Shown here: in pieces, positions 10,390 through 20,673 of the stretch
Position numbering within the stretch: position 1 is the stretch's first letter
Layout of the letters: the number at the start of each line of letters is the position of its first letter
Program-made: the position numbers and the translations under genes
The notes under the pieces: generated by a model
Databases searched by the model: none
Told to the model about the DNA's origin: nothing
Seen by the model: the letters and a program-made list of their open reading frames with translations, nothing else
Origin: Hysterangium stoloniferum
Lineage: Eukaryota > Basidiomycota > Agaricomycetes > Hysterangiales > Hysterangiaceae
Assembly (NCBI GenBank): GCA_015178975.1
Contig: WHVD01000058.1
Coordinates: 434,001 to 498,000, forward strand
DNA length: 64,000 nucleotides
Reading direction: 5' to 3'

Positions 10390-12317
10390 GAATTCCAAGG
10401 CTCCCAAAGGCTCTTGGATTGTTCAATGACTTCTTGCTGAAACAAAGTGTCCATTTGTTCATCAATGACCTTCCTGCTAGGGGGAGAGGTTTGGAACATT
10501 GGCATCAAAATCAGTTGCATGCCACTCTGCAATGGAATGCTAATCTTAACATCCACCTGTCCTAACCATCCATCCACTCCAAAGGCTTGGACATTCTTAG
10601 TAAGTATTGAACCGAGGCAAGGTGAAATGTCAGCAGGGATATCAGGTCCTAGATTAACTAGTTTCTGAAGATCCTCTGAGCAAAGTTTCTCCATAGTGGC
10701 AAGTTTGGAGGTTTTAGCCCTGCTGGGTTGAAATCATTTGCTGTCTTTTGCTCAAGGGATGCTCAAATGACTGGGGATTAAGGATATGTTCTTCCTAGAT
10801 TGTTGACAGACTCTTGATGAGATGGCTAATTTTCATCCCCATTGATTGCATAATCTCTTTTTCAGCTGGGGACTTAGGTTACTGGGCCCACCTGTTGGCC
10901 TTGTGAATTAATCTGATAGTTTCTCCTCTTCTAATGATCCGAGTCATTAAAGAAGGATTCACAAGGGGTATAATAATCCCTTCAAAAATCCATTCATTGC
11001 CAGTGAGATCTCCAATGTAAACAGGTATTAATCTTGCCAATTCAGATTCAATGGAACAGTCCTCTGAAGCTCATGTGACTATTTCAGTACACTCTCCTTT
11101 GTCTGGTTTAGAAGTTAACTCAGCCAGATCTTCAGATCATTCCTCAGGGGGTGCTTTACTGATCAAAAGGTTAGTGGTTGTGATTCCTTCAAGGAACTGG
11201 CTGAGATAAACCCCATTCTCCTGGGGAGAATCAATCTAGATCTCAACAGTTGGTCTCTTAATGTTCTGATTTTGTAATTGATGTGGAAATCCTCTCCCAG
11301 AAGTATTGGTACAGTCATTCCCCTGACAATGTAGGTTTCAGCCATGAATCTGAGTAGTGTACTATTTTCATTCTCATGGTAAATGGGAATATTAATGTAT
11401 CCCAAGACTTTAGCATCACTGGTAAGTTGAATGAGACATAATTTGAGTCCTTGTTTGAGTTTAGGGCAATCCTCCAGTCTTTTATAGAAGTCCTCTGATA
11501 TCAAGGAGAGGTCGGCTCCAGTATCTAATCTGATGTTGATGAGATTGGAAGAATCGGAGCTCTCCATTCGTCCATATACCTGTACGTGTAATGCTGAAAT
11601 CCCTATACTGGAATATCCACCTGGAGGGTCTGTTTTTCAGTAGACGATGGTTGTATCCTCTTTGATTAGTCGACTAGATTAGATCGAAACTATTGTATTT
11701 TGGGTCACTTGTTCTCTTTCTTCAATGTCTGTTTAGCATCTCTCCTAATTTGTCTATTGTAGAGCCCCATTAAGCACCTCCCAAGGGAGAGTCATCATCT
11801 TCCAAGTCTGAATCCTCTAATAGTATCAATGTAGGCAATGATCCTGGATCGAAGGGAAAGTTACCTCATCCACCTCTAGGCTTGGTGATTTAGATTGTGG
11901 TGAGCCATCCTTTCCTGTCAGACCCTTATGGTCCTGACTATGGGCACTCAGCCAGTCTCCCCTCTCAAGGAAGTTGTGATTTGATATAGAAATGTATACT
12001 TCTGATTCATTCATGTGAGAACTCAGTTCCATTCTTATGATGATGGCATCCTCTGATTGAGGGGGATAAGCAGAAATAAAAATTGATTCATTATCAATGT
12101 TAATTACTTCTCCTTGTGTGCTTAATCCATAGACCATTTAATATAATCTCTGATCTTCCACTTCCTCAATGGGGCTTTGCATGGAACATTTGTTGATTGA
12201 AACATAATGAGACATTCTGCCTGCATGGGGGCAGTCAATCTTAAAATGCTCTAAACTCCAGCAGATCCAACATTCCTTAGAAGGCATGGTGATGCTTTTC
12301 TTATCACTTCTATTTTT
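10390..12317 (-). pseudogene. Ty3/gypsy gag-protease-RT fragment in reverse orientation
   Basis: Read on the minus strand: a gag zinc knuckle CX2CX4HX4C at about 12,280-12,210, a spacer frame (12,137-11,826), an aspartic protease with the Asp-Thr-Gly-Ala-Asp active site (11,567-11,163, near 11,520), and the RT entry region (10,694-10,400). The RT entry ends just before the catalytic domain. The right-hand junction at 12,317 abuts the missing RT middle of a plus-strand gypsy element, so this block may be an inverted part of that same element. A sister fragment of the gag-protease spacer is at 26.2-26.7 kb. Confidence 0.65.
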
Positions 12318-13240
12318 CAGAGAGTTATGCAAACCATACTTGTGCCATATCTATGGATTTTCTGCCTGGTTTACATTGATGACATTGTTATCTTTTCGAA
12401 GACATGGGATGATCAGCTAGAACATTTGGATCTAGTCTTACAAGCCATCATCATGGCTGGCATAACACTCTCCCCTAAGAAATGTTATGTCAGGTACAAC
12501 TCTATTCTGCTACTCGGACATAAGGTATTGCGACTTGGTTTCTCAACCCATCAGGAAAAGGTGGCTGCTATATTAGAACTAGCTCAGCCAACTAAGATAG
12601 GAGAATCACAATGCTTCCTTGGAATGGTCTTGTATTTTTCAGCTTATATACCATTCTACTCTTGGACAGTCTCCCCATTATTCAATCTCTTAAAAAAGGG
12701 GACCCAATGGACCTGGGATTCCAAACACATCAAGGCCTTCCAAGATATTAAGGTTGCATTAAGTTCCACCCCAGTTTTGGGGCACCCTATTAGTGGAATG
12801 CCATATTGTCTGTACACAGACACTTCTGATTTTGCACTAGGATGTTACCTTCAGCAAGTTCAGAGAATGGCACTACAGGATCTAAAAGACACCAAGATTT
12901 ATGCTCAAGTGAGATCTGCCTTTGATCAATCATGAGAAGTACCCATCTTTGTCACTTGCTACAAAACCAAGGAACTGGAAGTCAATTGGATGGACTCTTG
13001 GGCCCCAGACTTTGACAACACTAATGTCACTGTTGAATGTGACATTGCATACCATACTCTCAAGAAGGCTGAATGTAATTACTCAGCAACAGAATGTGAA
13101 GCATTAGCCACCAAGGAGGGATTGGTTCATTTTTCCAACCATTTATAGAAGGTGAACACATACTCCTCATTACAGATCATGCAGCCTTGCAATGGGCCAG
13201 GTCATATGAAAACACTAATCATAGACTGGCCACATGGGGG
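12318..13240 (+). pseudogene. Ty3/gypsy RT catalytic half and RNase H (left part of split element)
   Basis: Frame 12,327-12,935 begins in the RT palm with Tyr-Ile-Asp-Asp (the catalytic box) and continues into RNase H (Tyr-Thr-Asp-x-Ser-Asp-Phe-Ala-Leu-Gly near 12,815). RNase H continues with frameshifts to 13,240 (Asn-Tyr-x-x-x-x-x-Glu-x-Leu-Ala then Thr-Asp-His-Ala-Ala-Leu). It breaks exactly at the GGGGG target site of the 9.9-kb chromovirus and resumes at 23,184 in the same strand. Confidence 0.8.
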
Positions 13241-13891
13241 TGTTAAGTGCCATGACAGAACCTATTATGGAACTATCGGAAAGTCACCAGAAAATTGGAC
13301 ACTATCGGATAGGGTCAGGACGTCGGCTTCAGCTTATGTGCTGTGCCTCTACACAAAACACTTGGGAGTCCTTAATTTCAAAGATGGTACTTAGACTGGA
13401 AGATATGGATATTCAGAGTTATTAAGAGTTCTGAATATCAAGCGTACAGAAAGATGGAAGTTGGAATAAGAGACTAAGTCAATATCAGATCTGAAGTAAA
13501 GTACAAATTCATGGAAACTAATATAAGTTTTCTCATTATTGTACTACAAACTGAGACCACAATAAGATGGAAATGGGAGTATTCTGAAATGGGAATACAA
13601 TAAGACAGACTAGGAAAAGATTATTCCGAAATGAAAATACAATAAGACAGACTAGGCAAAGATTATTCTGAAATGGGAATACAATAAACAAGCAAGTGAA
13701 TGCTTGTCAGTGGACAAGTTACCAAATGCAGAACAAGGAGAAGATGCAGAAGATGTGGGAACTATAATGTTTCATAGTCAGAGGTCAGGGTCGGATGTTG
13801 AGGTGGAAGTCAGATCGGGGCATAAAGTCAGATGTGTCAGATAATAACAGATAAGAACAGATATTGAAGTATCTGGGAACAGGTCATCACA
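13241..13891 (-). repeat. 3' LTR of the 9.9-kb chromovirus
   Basis: 651 bp. It is 45 bp longer than its partner because an internal unit of about 42 bp (attattc-gaaatg-gaatacaataagacagactagg type, 13,575-13,690) is present once more than in the other LTR. The polypurine tract (minus strand GGGGGGTAC) adjoins at 13,892. Confidence 0.85.
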
Positions 13892-14022
13892 GTACCCCCC
13901 TGTTAGGCCAAAGTCCCAGAGAGGCAATTATGTACTAAGTATTGAACTGTTGGTTATATGTATGTTATGTGTCGTGAAATTATGCAAAATTGGAAGTGGA
14001 GAGTTTCGGCTGCTGATTTGAG

Positions 14023-14030
14023 TATAAAAA
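14023..14030 (+). promoter_or_regulatory. TATA box of antisense gene
   Basis: TATAAAAA lies 55 bp before the ATG at 14,078. The homologous gene at 28,007 has TATATAAAAA 47-56 bp upstream of its ATG. This conserved placement on the strand opposite gag-pol argues for a dedicated promoter. Confidence 0.5.
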
Positions 14031-14077
14031 TGTCCAAATATTTGAATTTTGATTTTGTTTCTTTAACCACAACTTGC

Positions 14078-15230
14078 ATGTCGATTCATCAACTGTTATT
14101 TGCCAACACTCTGGAAGATTCAGATGCCAAAATTGCCATACTCGCAAAAATGTCAAAGGTCAGAGAACTTCAATGAAAACGGCAAAGGATGGAGGAGTTG
14201 AAGTGGCAACAAGAGGAGGATGAGAGAGAGTTGATGTGGGAATTGAAGGAGGTGGAAGAGGTGGAAAAACACAAGTTGGAGGGGGTGAAGGCAGAAAAAG
14301 AGGTGAAGGAAAAAAGGAAGGTGTGGTTGCAGAAAGTGATGGAGGATCAGAAGGCAAGGGAAGAAACAGAGAAGAAACAGCAGGATGTCGAGGCAGCAGA
14401 AAAATGAATGAGGGAGATAAGGGAAGGGAAGGTAAGTGAAATGACAATGTTCCGTGTATATCCGATAATGGTAGATAACAGCAGAAAGCCATTGAGGTGG
14501 ATGAGGAGGGAGAGGCTGGGCCTTCAAGCCCAAAGGTAAGTGGTTAGTACTAGTTCTGGGTAATGATCAATTTCTGAAACAGAAACAAAAGGTCAAAGCC
14601 CCAGAGCAGATGGAAACTGTCCACAATAATCCATGTTCTGGGTGCTCGATTCAGAACTTGACTTGTTGGAAGCAGAAGGTAAAATGGGGTGGAACTTGCT
14701 ACCCTTGTGCAGTACTCAAACTTCCATGCACCCTTGCTGTGAAGAGGGATCCAAAAGGTGAGAAGGTTCAGAAAATCGATGACATGGAAAACTCAGGAAA
14801 GGCCAAGACTGTGGAGGCTGAGGTGGCAAATACAGATAGTTCTGGCATTGGACTTCTCAAAGATACCATGGATGCATTGGTTTTTATCAGGATGGAACTG
14901 ATGAAGATGTGGGATGATCTGGAGCACCATAATGAGATCCAGGAAAAAGGTTTCTGGTCGTTGACCTGGAATTTCTGAAGGCAGAATGAATTCCTGGAGA
15001 AAGTAATGGTCAGCATTGGTATTATTGCAGTTTCCAAAAGATATGCCGATAAGGAGAAGGATGAACCAAATGATCCATTGGCAGATATTGTCGAGAAAAG
15101 GTGGGTGTCAGGAGAAAAGTTGGAAAGTGAAGATGGGGAAGTGCAGGATATGGTGGAAAGTGCAGAGATTGTGGATGATACGGGAGTTGAAGTGGAAAAA
15201 GAATTTGGAGTGTTGGAAACATTATGTTGA
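14078..15230 (+). pseudogene. Antisense spliced gene: coiled coil plus Zn2Cys6-like cysteine cluster
   Basis: The gene lies on the strand opposite gag-pol, at its 3' end. Exon 1 (14,078-14,431) encodes a long Glu/Lys/Gln coiled coil with stops that look like decayed Arg codons. Intron 14,432-14,484 (gtaagt...cagcag) follows. Exon 2 (14,485-14,535) encodes 17 residues, acidic then Ser-Ser-Pro-Lys. Intron 14,536-14,582 (gtaagt...aacag) follows, then exon 3 from 14,583. Exon 3 has six cysteines spaced C-x2-C-x6-C-x10-C-x2-C-x6-C (14,634-14,735), which fits the fungal Zn(II)2Cys6 DNA-binding consensus. Beyond lie an acidic linker, a helix, and a frame change near 14,980 leading to an acidic C-terminus ending at 15,230. 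Function is unknown; a DNA- or chromatin-binding accessory factor of the element is my inference. Confidence 0.65.
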
Positions 15231-15252
15231 TTGATCTTGCAATACATTTTTT

Positions 15253-16620
15253 TTATATATCTTGAACTTGAAATTGTGAAAGAGTGTTGGATTGGAAATG
15301 TTGGAAAACAGACACAGAAGAAAAACAGAGGGAATCAGAGTAACAATAAAGGTCCAGGTTTGCTTGGAAAAGCTGTGTGGAAGTGGGTAACAATTTCCAT
15401 AGTGTGACCACATTCTGTGGCCAATATCCATAAAGTTTCTTCATCGGTACCTTCATAGCCTGCCCATTTGACTAAATAAAGCAATTTACAAGTACATTGG
15501 TGATTGCCGATCTTAGAGTCCAAAATCTTGGAAACTTCAAATTCAGATTCCCCATCAAAGATGACTGGAGGAGGCAGAGGTTGAATACATTCTGGGATGT
15601 TGTTAGGAACACAAGGCTCTAATATGGAAATGTGGAAAATGGGATGAAATGCTCACATACTATTGGGAAGTCGGAGAGTCCAGGAAAGTGAGCTGGCTTG
15701 TGCTATAATGTCAAAAGGTCCTAAGAATTTCTCAGCAAGTGTTTTAGAAGGTCGGGTAGTTCAGAAGAATTGAGCTTTTACAAAAACCTGATCACCAATT
15801 TTAAAATTAGGAGGTGGGATCCTGTTTTTGTCCATGGAATGTTGATAATGTTCCTGAGCAGAAGAAATAGCTTTCTGAAGCTCTTGATGTAACTCATCAA
15901 GATCAGTGATAAATTCTTGAGCACAGGCAGATGCCAAATCTCATTTGGAATGTACTGTGAGATTCGGATTATAGCCTTTATTGGCAAAAAAGGGAGAGAT
16001 GCTAGTAGTGTAAGCAGGTGATGCATGACTTGCAGAACTGGATTATGAAATCTCGGAGGTTGGGCCAAGTATATTCTCTTCGGATTAAACCAAGAGTATT
16101 GTTAATGCTGTAATGTCTGAAGATTGGATGATCATGTTTGTGCTGAAGTATATGGAGTAGGAGATTGTTCAGAATCTGGAATGTAGATACATCCATTGAG
16201 ACAGATGAAACCTTGAGAGTCTTGTGACTATCAGGGTTGGTCGGGGTTATTGGGGACTTTGAGGTGTGGCTTGAGGGCCAGATCGGAAGTGAGTGTGGAA
16301 AGGATATCTTGATGTAATCACTCAATGTCCATAATAATAATGCTACACATAATTGGATAGTAGAGAAAAGTCACTCGGATAGATGTGGAAAGTTGCTGTG
16401 TTGTAAAAACTGGTTTCAAGTTATGTGGATTAACAATGGTGTAGTTACTTTCCCCCTCTTTAGGATAGATGTCCCATCATCAGGTCATGGCATCTGGTTT
16501 TCCACCAAGATGTCCAGGTCGGAAATGGATAATCATGTTGAAAGTGGAAAGAAATTTGGACCCACAGGCTTGCCGGCAGGTCAAAAGTTTAGTAGTGGGA
16601 AAATATTCAAGATTTTTGTG
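15253..16620 (-). pseudogene. Chromovirus integrase with C-terminal chromodomain
   Basis: Minus strand. The integrase zinc-binding start and core are seen in 16,325-16,002 (His-Asp-His-Pro...Arg-Arg-Glu-Tyr-Thr-Trp, Cys-x-x-Cys). The core is eroded at 16,068-15,778, with the C-terminal domain near 15,780-15,560. The chromodomain lies at 15,523-15,335 (Leu-Leu-Tyr-Leu-Val-Lys-Trp-Ala-Gly-Tyr, then Glu-Glu-Thr-x-Trp). The chromodomain is closely similar to the one at 29.2-29.34 kb. Upstream, at 16,620, the frame was continuous with RNase H before the solo LTR landed. Confidence 0.7.
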
Positions 16621-16625
16621 ATCAG

Positions 16626-17442
16626 TATTATGACCGGAATTCCCACCAGACTCTGGGCACTAACTTATACAGTATGCACCCACACCCTATATGCACCAAT
16701 TGTCAGTTTACTGGAATTCCTGCTGGACTCCGTATGTCAGACTTGACTTCATTACTTCATGTATCAGTCACTGGAATACCCACTGGACTCCATCCCTGTC
16801 TATGTCTGACTCTGTCCCACACATCAGTCACTGGACCCCACTGGGAAAACCCGTCATCCCTCTAACTGAGCCCCATTCCCGTTATAGTCAAATGACCTGT
16901 CACAATTCAGACTCCACTCCCACTCCATTCCCATTATGGTTTTATGACCTGTCACAATTAGGACTCCGCTTTGTTCCATCCTAACACCAAGTTTGGTGTT
17001 TACTTATTGTATCTCGTTTTATGTTTGCTAGTTTTGTTTTCATTATTACTGGATTTGGTTTGTTATTCATTCCACAGTCTATATAGTCTGGCAGATGTTG
17101 TACATACAATCCAGTCAGAAAATCAGCTTAGATTCTCCCCAGTAATCTTAGTATATTTTCCACTCTAAACTCCTCTTTGAATTACACCGCTCTCACTAGT
17201 CAGAGCCCATGGGCTCTGACACATCTATCACTCGACCTCTGACTTATCTATCTCGACTCCCCAACCTCTCGACCCATGACCTCCTGACCCATGAACTCCA
17301 CCTGGACTCCCCAGGGTTCCTGTCCACCTGTTTGAAATTGGACAAGACAATCTCGTGAGGGCGCAGCCTATAAGCTGAAGCCAAGTCCTACCAGATTTCC
17401 TGTGGGTTTCTCTGGAAACCCTCCATGTATGCACCCTTAACA
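16626..17442 (-). repeat. Solo LTR inserted in RNase H-integrase junction
   Basis: 817 bp, homologous over its length to the reverse complement of the LTR at 27,053-27,800. Flanking 5-mers are ATCAG (16,621-16,625) and ATTGG (17,443-17,447). On the coding strand they read CTGAT and CCAAT, both one CpG transition away from CCGAT, which also restores the expected Thr-Asp-His codons. This is a solo LTR left by recombination, with its target duplicate decayed differently on the two sides. Confidence 0.8.
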
Positions 17443-18600
17443 ATTGGTAACAACATCAACAGGAGTTGCAGAACCTTTGAGGTAGTGTTTCCAATGTTTG
17501 AAAGCTTCAAAGACTGCCAAAAGTTCCTTATCATGAACATTGTAGTTGAGTTCAGAGACTGAAAGTGTCCAAGAAAGAAATGCGACCAGATGAATTTCAC
17601 CATTGGAATCTTGAACAGAAAGAATCACAGCAATTGCATAGTCAGAAGCATCAGTTTCCACAATAATTGGAATATCAGGTTTCCAATGAGAAAGAATCAG
17701 AGCAGAAGTGAAAGCATTTTTGAAAGTCTGGAAAGCAGAACAGCATTTGTTGTCAAAAATCCATGGTTAAAATTTACAGGTAAGGCAAGTGAGCAGTATT
17801 GTAATATCCAAGTAGTTCTGAATAAAATGATGGTAGAAGTTTGTGAAACCTAAAAATGACTGGATGTTTCTGTGGTTTGGACCAGTCACAGACAACTTGA
17901 ACTTTAGTTTCATCCATACAGAGACCATTGGGTCCGATAATGAAACCTAAATATTCAATAGAATCCATGTCAAAATAGCATTTTTTACCATTGGCAAAAA
18001 GACCATTCTTTTGGAGTCTTTGGAAAACTTTGTGGACCTGCTCGTCATGAAGAGCAGGATCCTCGAAAAATACCAAAATGTCATCCAAAAATAGACTATA
18101 ACACATACATCAAGCATGTCAGAAAATATATCATTAACAAAACATTGAAAAGTGGAAGGGGTGTTGGTAAGGCCGAACGGCATAACCAACCATTCAAAGG
18201 ATCCATAGGGAATTTGGGGGGCAGTTTTCCATTCATCACCCTCAGCAATTCAGACCAAATGATAGGCATGTTTAAGGTCTATTTTGGTGTAAATATGAGC
18301 TTTCTGTGGGGAATCAAGCAAGTCAGTAATGAGCAGAAGTGGATACTTATCTTTCCGTGTGATGGAATTTAAACCTTGGAAATCGACACAGAGTTAAAGG
18401 GAACCATCCTTTTTCTTGACAAAAAAGATGGGTGCTCCATATGGAGACTTTGAGGAATGGATAAAACCTATTGACAGATGTTCATCCAAGAACTCCCGAA
18501 TAGATGAAAGTTCCAATTGAGATAATGGGTAAATATGTCCTAACAGAGGGTTTGAACTGGGCTCAATATCAATTTTTTAAGTTGTAAGGCCTATGTGGTG
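17443..18600 (-). pseudogene. Chromovirus RT and RNase H
   Basis: The minus-strand RT palm is in 18,106-17,774 (Leu-Asp-Asp catalytic box; Gly-Phe-Ile-Ile-Gly-Pro-x-Gly motif downstream), with the upstream fingers in 18,600-18,110 in several frames. RNase H is in 17,661-17,437 (Thr-Asp-Ala-Ser-Asp-Tyr-Ala near the start). Multiple stops. It is colinear with the better preserved RT-RNase H frame at 30,787-31,989. Confidence 0.75.
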
Positions 18601-18733
18601 CAAGCCAGTCAACTTTTTGCTTACTGAAAATGTCCACAAAATCATGGTATTTTTTGGGAACTCCTTCCAGATCAGCTTTTATGTAGCTCAGATAATTTTG
18701 GAGTTGCAAAATGTCCAGATGCTTCATCAACCT

Positions 18734-19440
18734 TTAAGCTGATTGAAAACACTGTGATCCATCCAGTTTACTCACCCTAACAAATGCTGAAGTGTTGATG
18801 AGAGAGATTTTTGGAGGTTCAGAGGTTTTGGTAGATGCCGGAGATGCCATAGAGGCCAAAGAGGCTCTGGCCAGAGTAGATGCTGCAGGAGAAACAGGAG
18901 TGTTGGGAATCCAGAAATTAATACTGCCCAATACCCACTCAATCAGTGGATTATATCAGGTGAGCCAGTTGTATCCAAGAATGACCAAACAGCTAGAGTC
19001 CAACTGTGTTACAAAAAAAGTGACCATCTGGGATGTTCCACACAGGAACTGGATAGACATGTTTCAGGCTTGAGTAATTGCCGTATTGCTAGTTCCATCA
19101 AATGGATGCAAGGAAATTGCAGGAACAGAACAGAGTTTCAGAGTATGTTTCATGGCAAAAGTGGTATCTACAAAACATTGTGTGGAGCTGGAATCTATCA
19201 GAGCTCAGAACACTAAATTTCCAAGAAGGTCAGAAATGAGTTTTACAAATACATAGTGAGTCGGGATTAGAGAGAGCGGACACGTTGAGATGGATAATCT
19301 TGGAAACATGTAGAGAGTCAATGCAACCCTCTGTCTGTGTAGATTCTGGAGGGTTGCTTACTCTTTTTTCGACTCCATGGTGGGTTTTTCCTTGGATGTT
19401 GTAGTCATGGTGGAAGTTGCCATGCTGTAGAGAGTTCAAT
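18734..19440 (-). pseudogene. Chromovirus protease region, DSG changed to DSS
   Basis: Around 19,205-19,190 on the minus strand the retropepsin active site reads Leu-Ile-Asp-Ser-Ser-Ser-Thr, where the family has Asp-Ser-Gly-Ser/Ala-Thr. Downstream lie the Gly-Tyr-x-Trp-Leu motif and the spacer frame 18,931-18,734 rich in Ala/Ser. The Gly-to-Ser change and stops make it inactive. Confidence 0.6.
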
Positions 19441-19459
19441 CGGAAAGCAACTTATATGG

Positions 19460-20641
19460 CTATAGTTTCAAGTCACATCACAAGCACAAATTCTTATATA
19501 TACTTTGGCACTCAAGATGACTTATACACAGTCAAATCAGTTTCATCCATCAGACAAACTAAAACTCCTCATCATGTTTAACACTGCATCATCATCCAAA
19601 GCAACCCTCAGTTCCTACTCAAAACCGACTCTTCACTCCCAAATAGAACTCCAGCCAATAACATCTCGCTTCTCCTCATCCTCAGAAATCATTCCCAAGC
19701 CTACCAGCCTACTCATACTCCTCCAAAGAACACTGTCATTTCCTCTGTCAACAAGGTATTTGACCCCCATATGCTCCCGATGACCCTGTCTTCATTCATG
19801 TATATGGTGACTCCCATAAAGTCTTCCACTGTCGATTTGATCGAGTGTTTCAGTGAGATTGTTCCCCACTGTCATCAAGAATCTATTACATGGCAATGTT
19901 CACTCCAATAGGAGATCACAGAGGAACCAAGTTATTTACAACCCCAGTTCCAGAGGGAAGTCAAGTAGAGCCTCATTGAAGTTGTCATCAATTTGTGTTC
20001 CTTGTGTGGTTGTGGAGCCTACTCACCACCTGGTTCTAATGTAGACATTGGTTGCCCCTCCTTATACTGCAAAATTAGGAACAGAACATGTCCAATCTCG
20101 GTTTATCAATTGGTAGTATTGTCAAGATTTCGAAACCAAGCATAGCATTTGATGGTGATGCATTATCATGGGATTCTTGGGTGTTTCTGACTCATTATCA
20201 TTGATGTTTCATCAGCCATCACTTCTATTACTCCATCTCTCCTATTGTCTGACTCAGTTCCCCCTATTGTTCTATTGTGTTTCCCCATTTATCCATATCA
20301 CATGTCTGTCTTTTGTTTGTCATTCTCTTATTGTCCAGCACAGCCTCCCCCTTTTATTATTCACAGCTTTACTAACATTCTTATTGTGATGACTCAGAGA
20401 TGACTCACACCATCTCACATCATTATTGTGTCATTGTTTGTAGATGTTTGTTTTGACCTGTGCTTCCTCATGTATATAAGGGCCTCTCTTTTGCCCACTA
20501 TTGAACAAGCAATTTCATTGTATCTCATTTGAAAGCTCATTCTTAAGGACAGTCTCTTAAGTCTTACTCTCAGTCTCACTCCTATGGCCAGTAAGGGATA
20601 CTGTAGTGTCTCTTATTGTTGAAGTTCTACACTCCTTAACA
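19460..20641 (+). mobile_element. Unidentified insertion ending in an LTR-like segment
   Basis: This block separates gag from protease of the chromovirus. Its right part (about 20,166-20,641) has LTR character: a TATA box (tatataagggcc at 20,474), a terminal CTTAACA at 20,641, then TTGGTTATAGACTGG, which resembles a tRNA-Met primer site. The left part (19,505-20,050) holds short Ser/Thr/Pro-rich frames I cannot assign. I found no clean target duplication, so the limits are approximate. Confidence 0.4.
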
Positions 20642-20673
20642 TTGGTTATAGACTGGTTTCACGAATGACTGTG

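Noticed and set aside
14153-14533. 126- and 110-codon minus-strand frames rich in Leu/Pro/His
   Set aside because: They are antisense shadows of the Glu/Lys coiled-coil exon on the plus strand, which has splice sites and a homologous copy.
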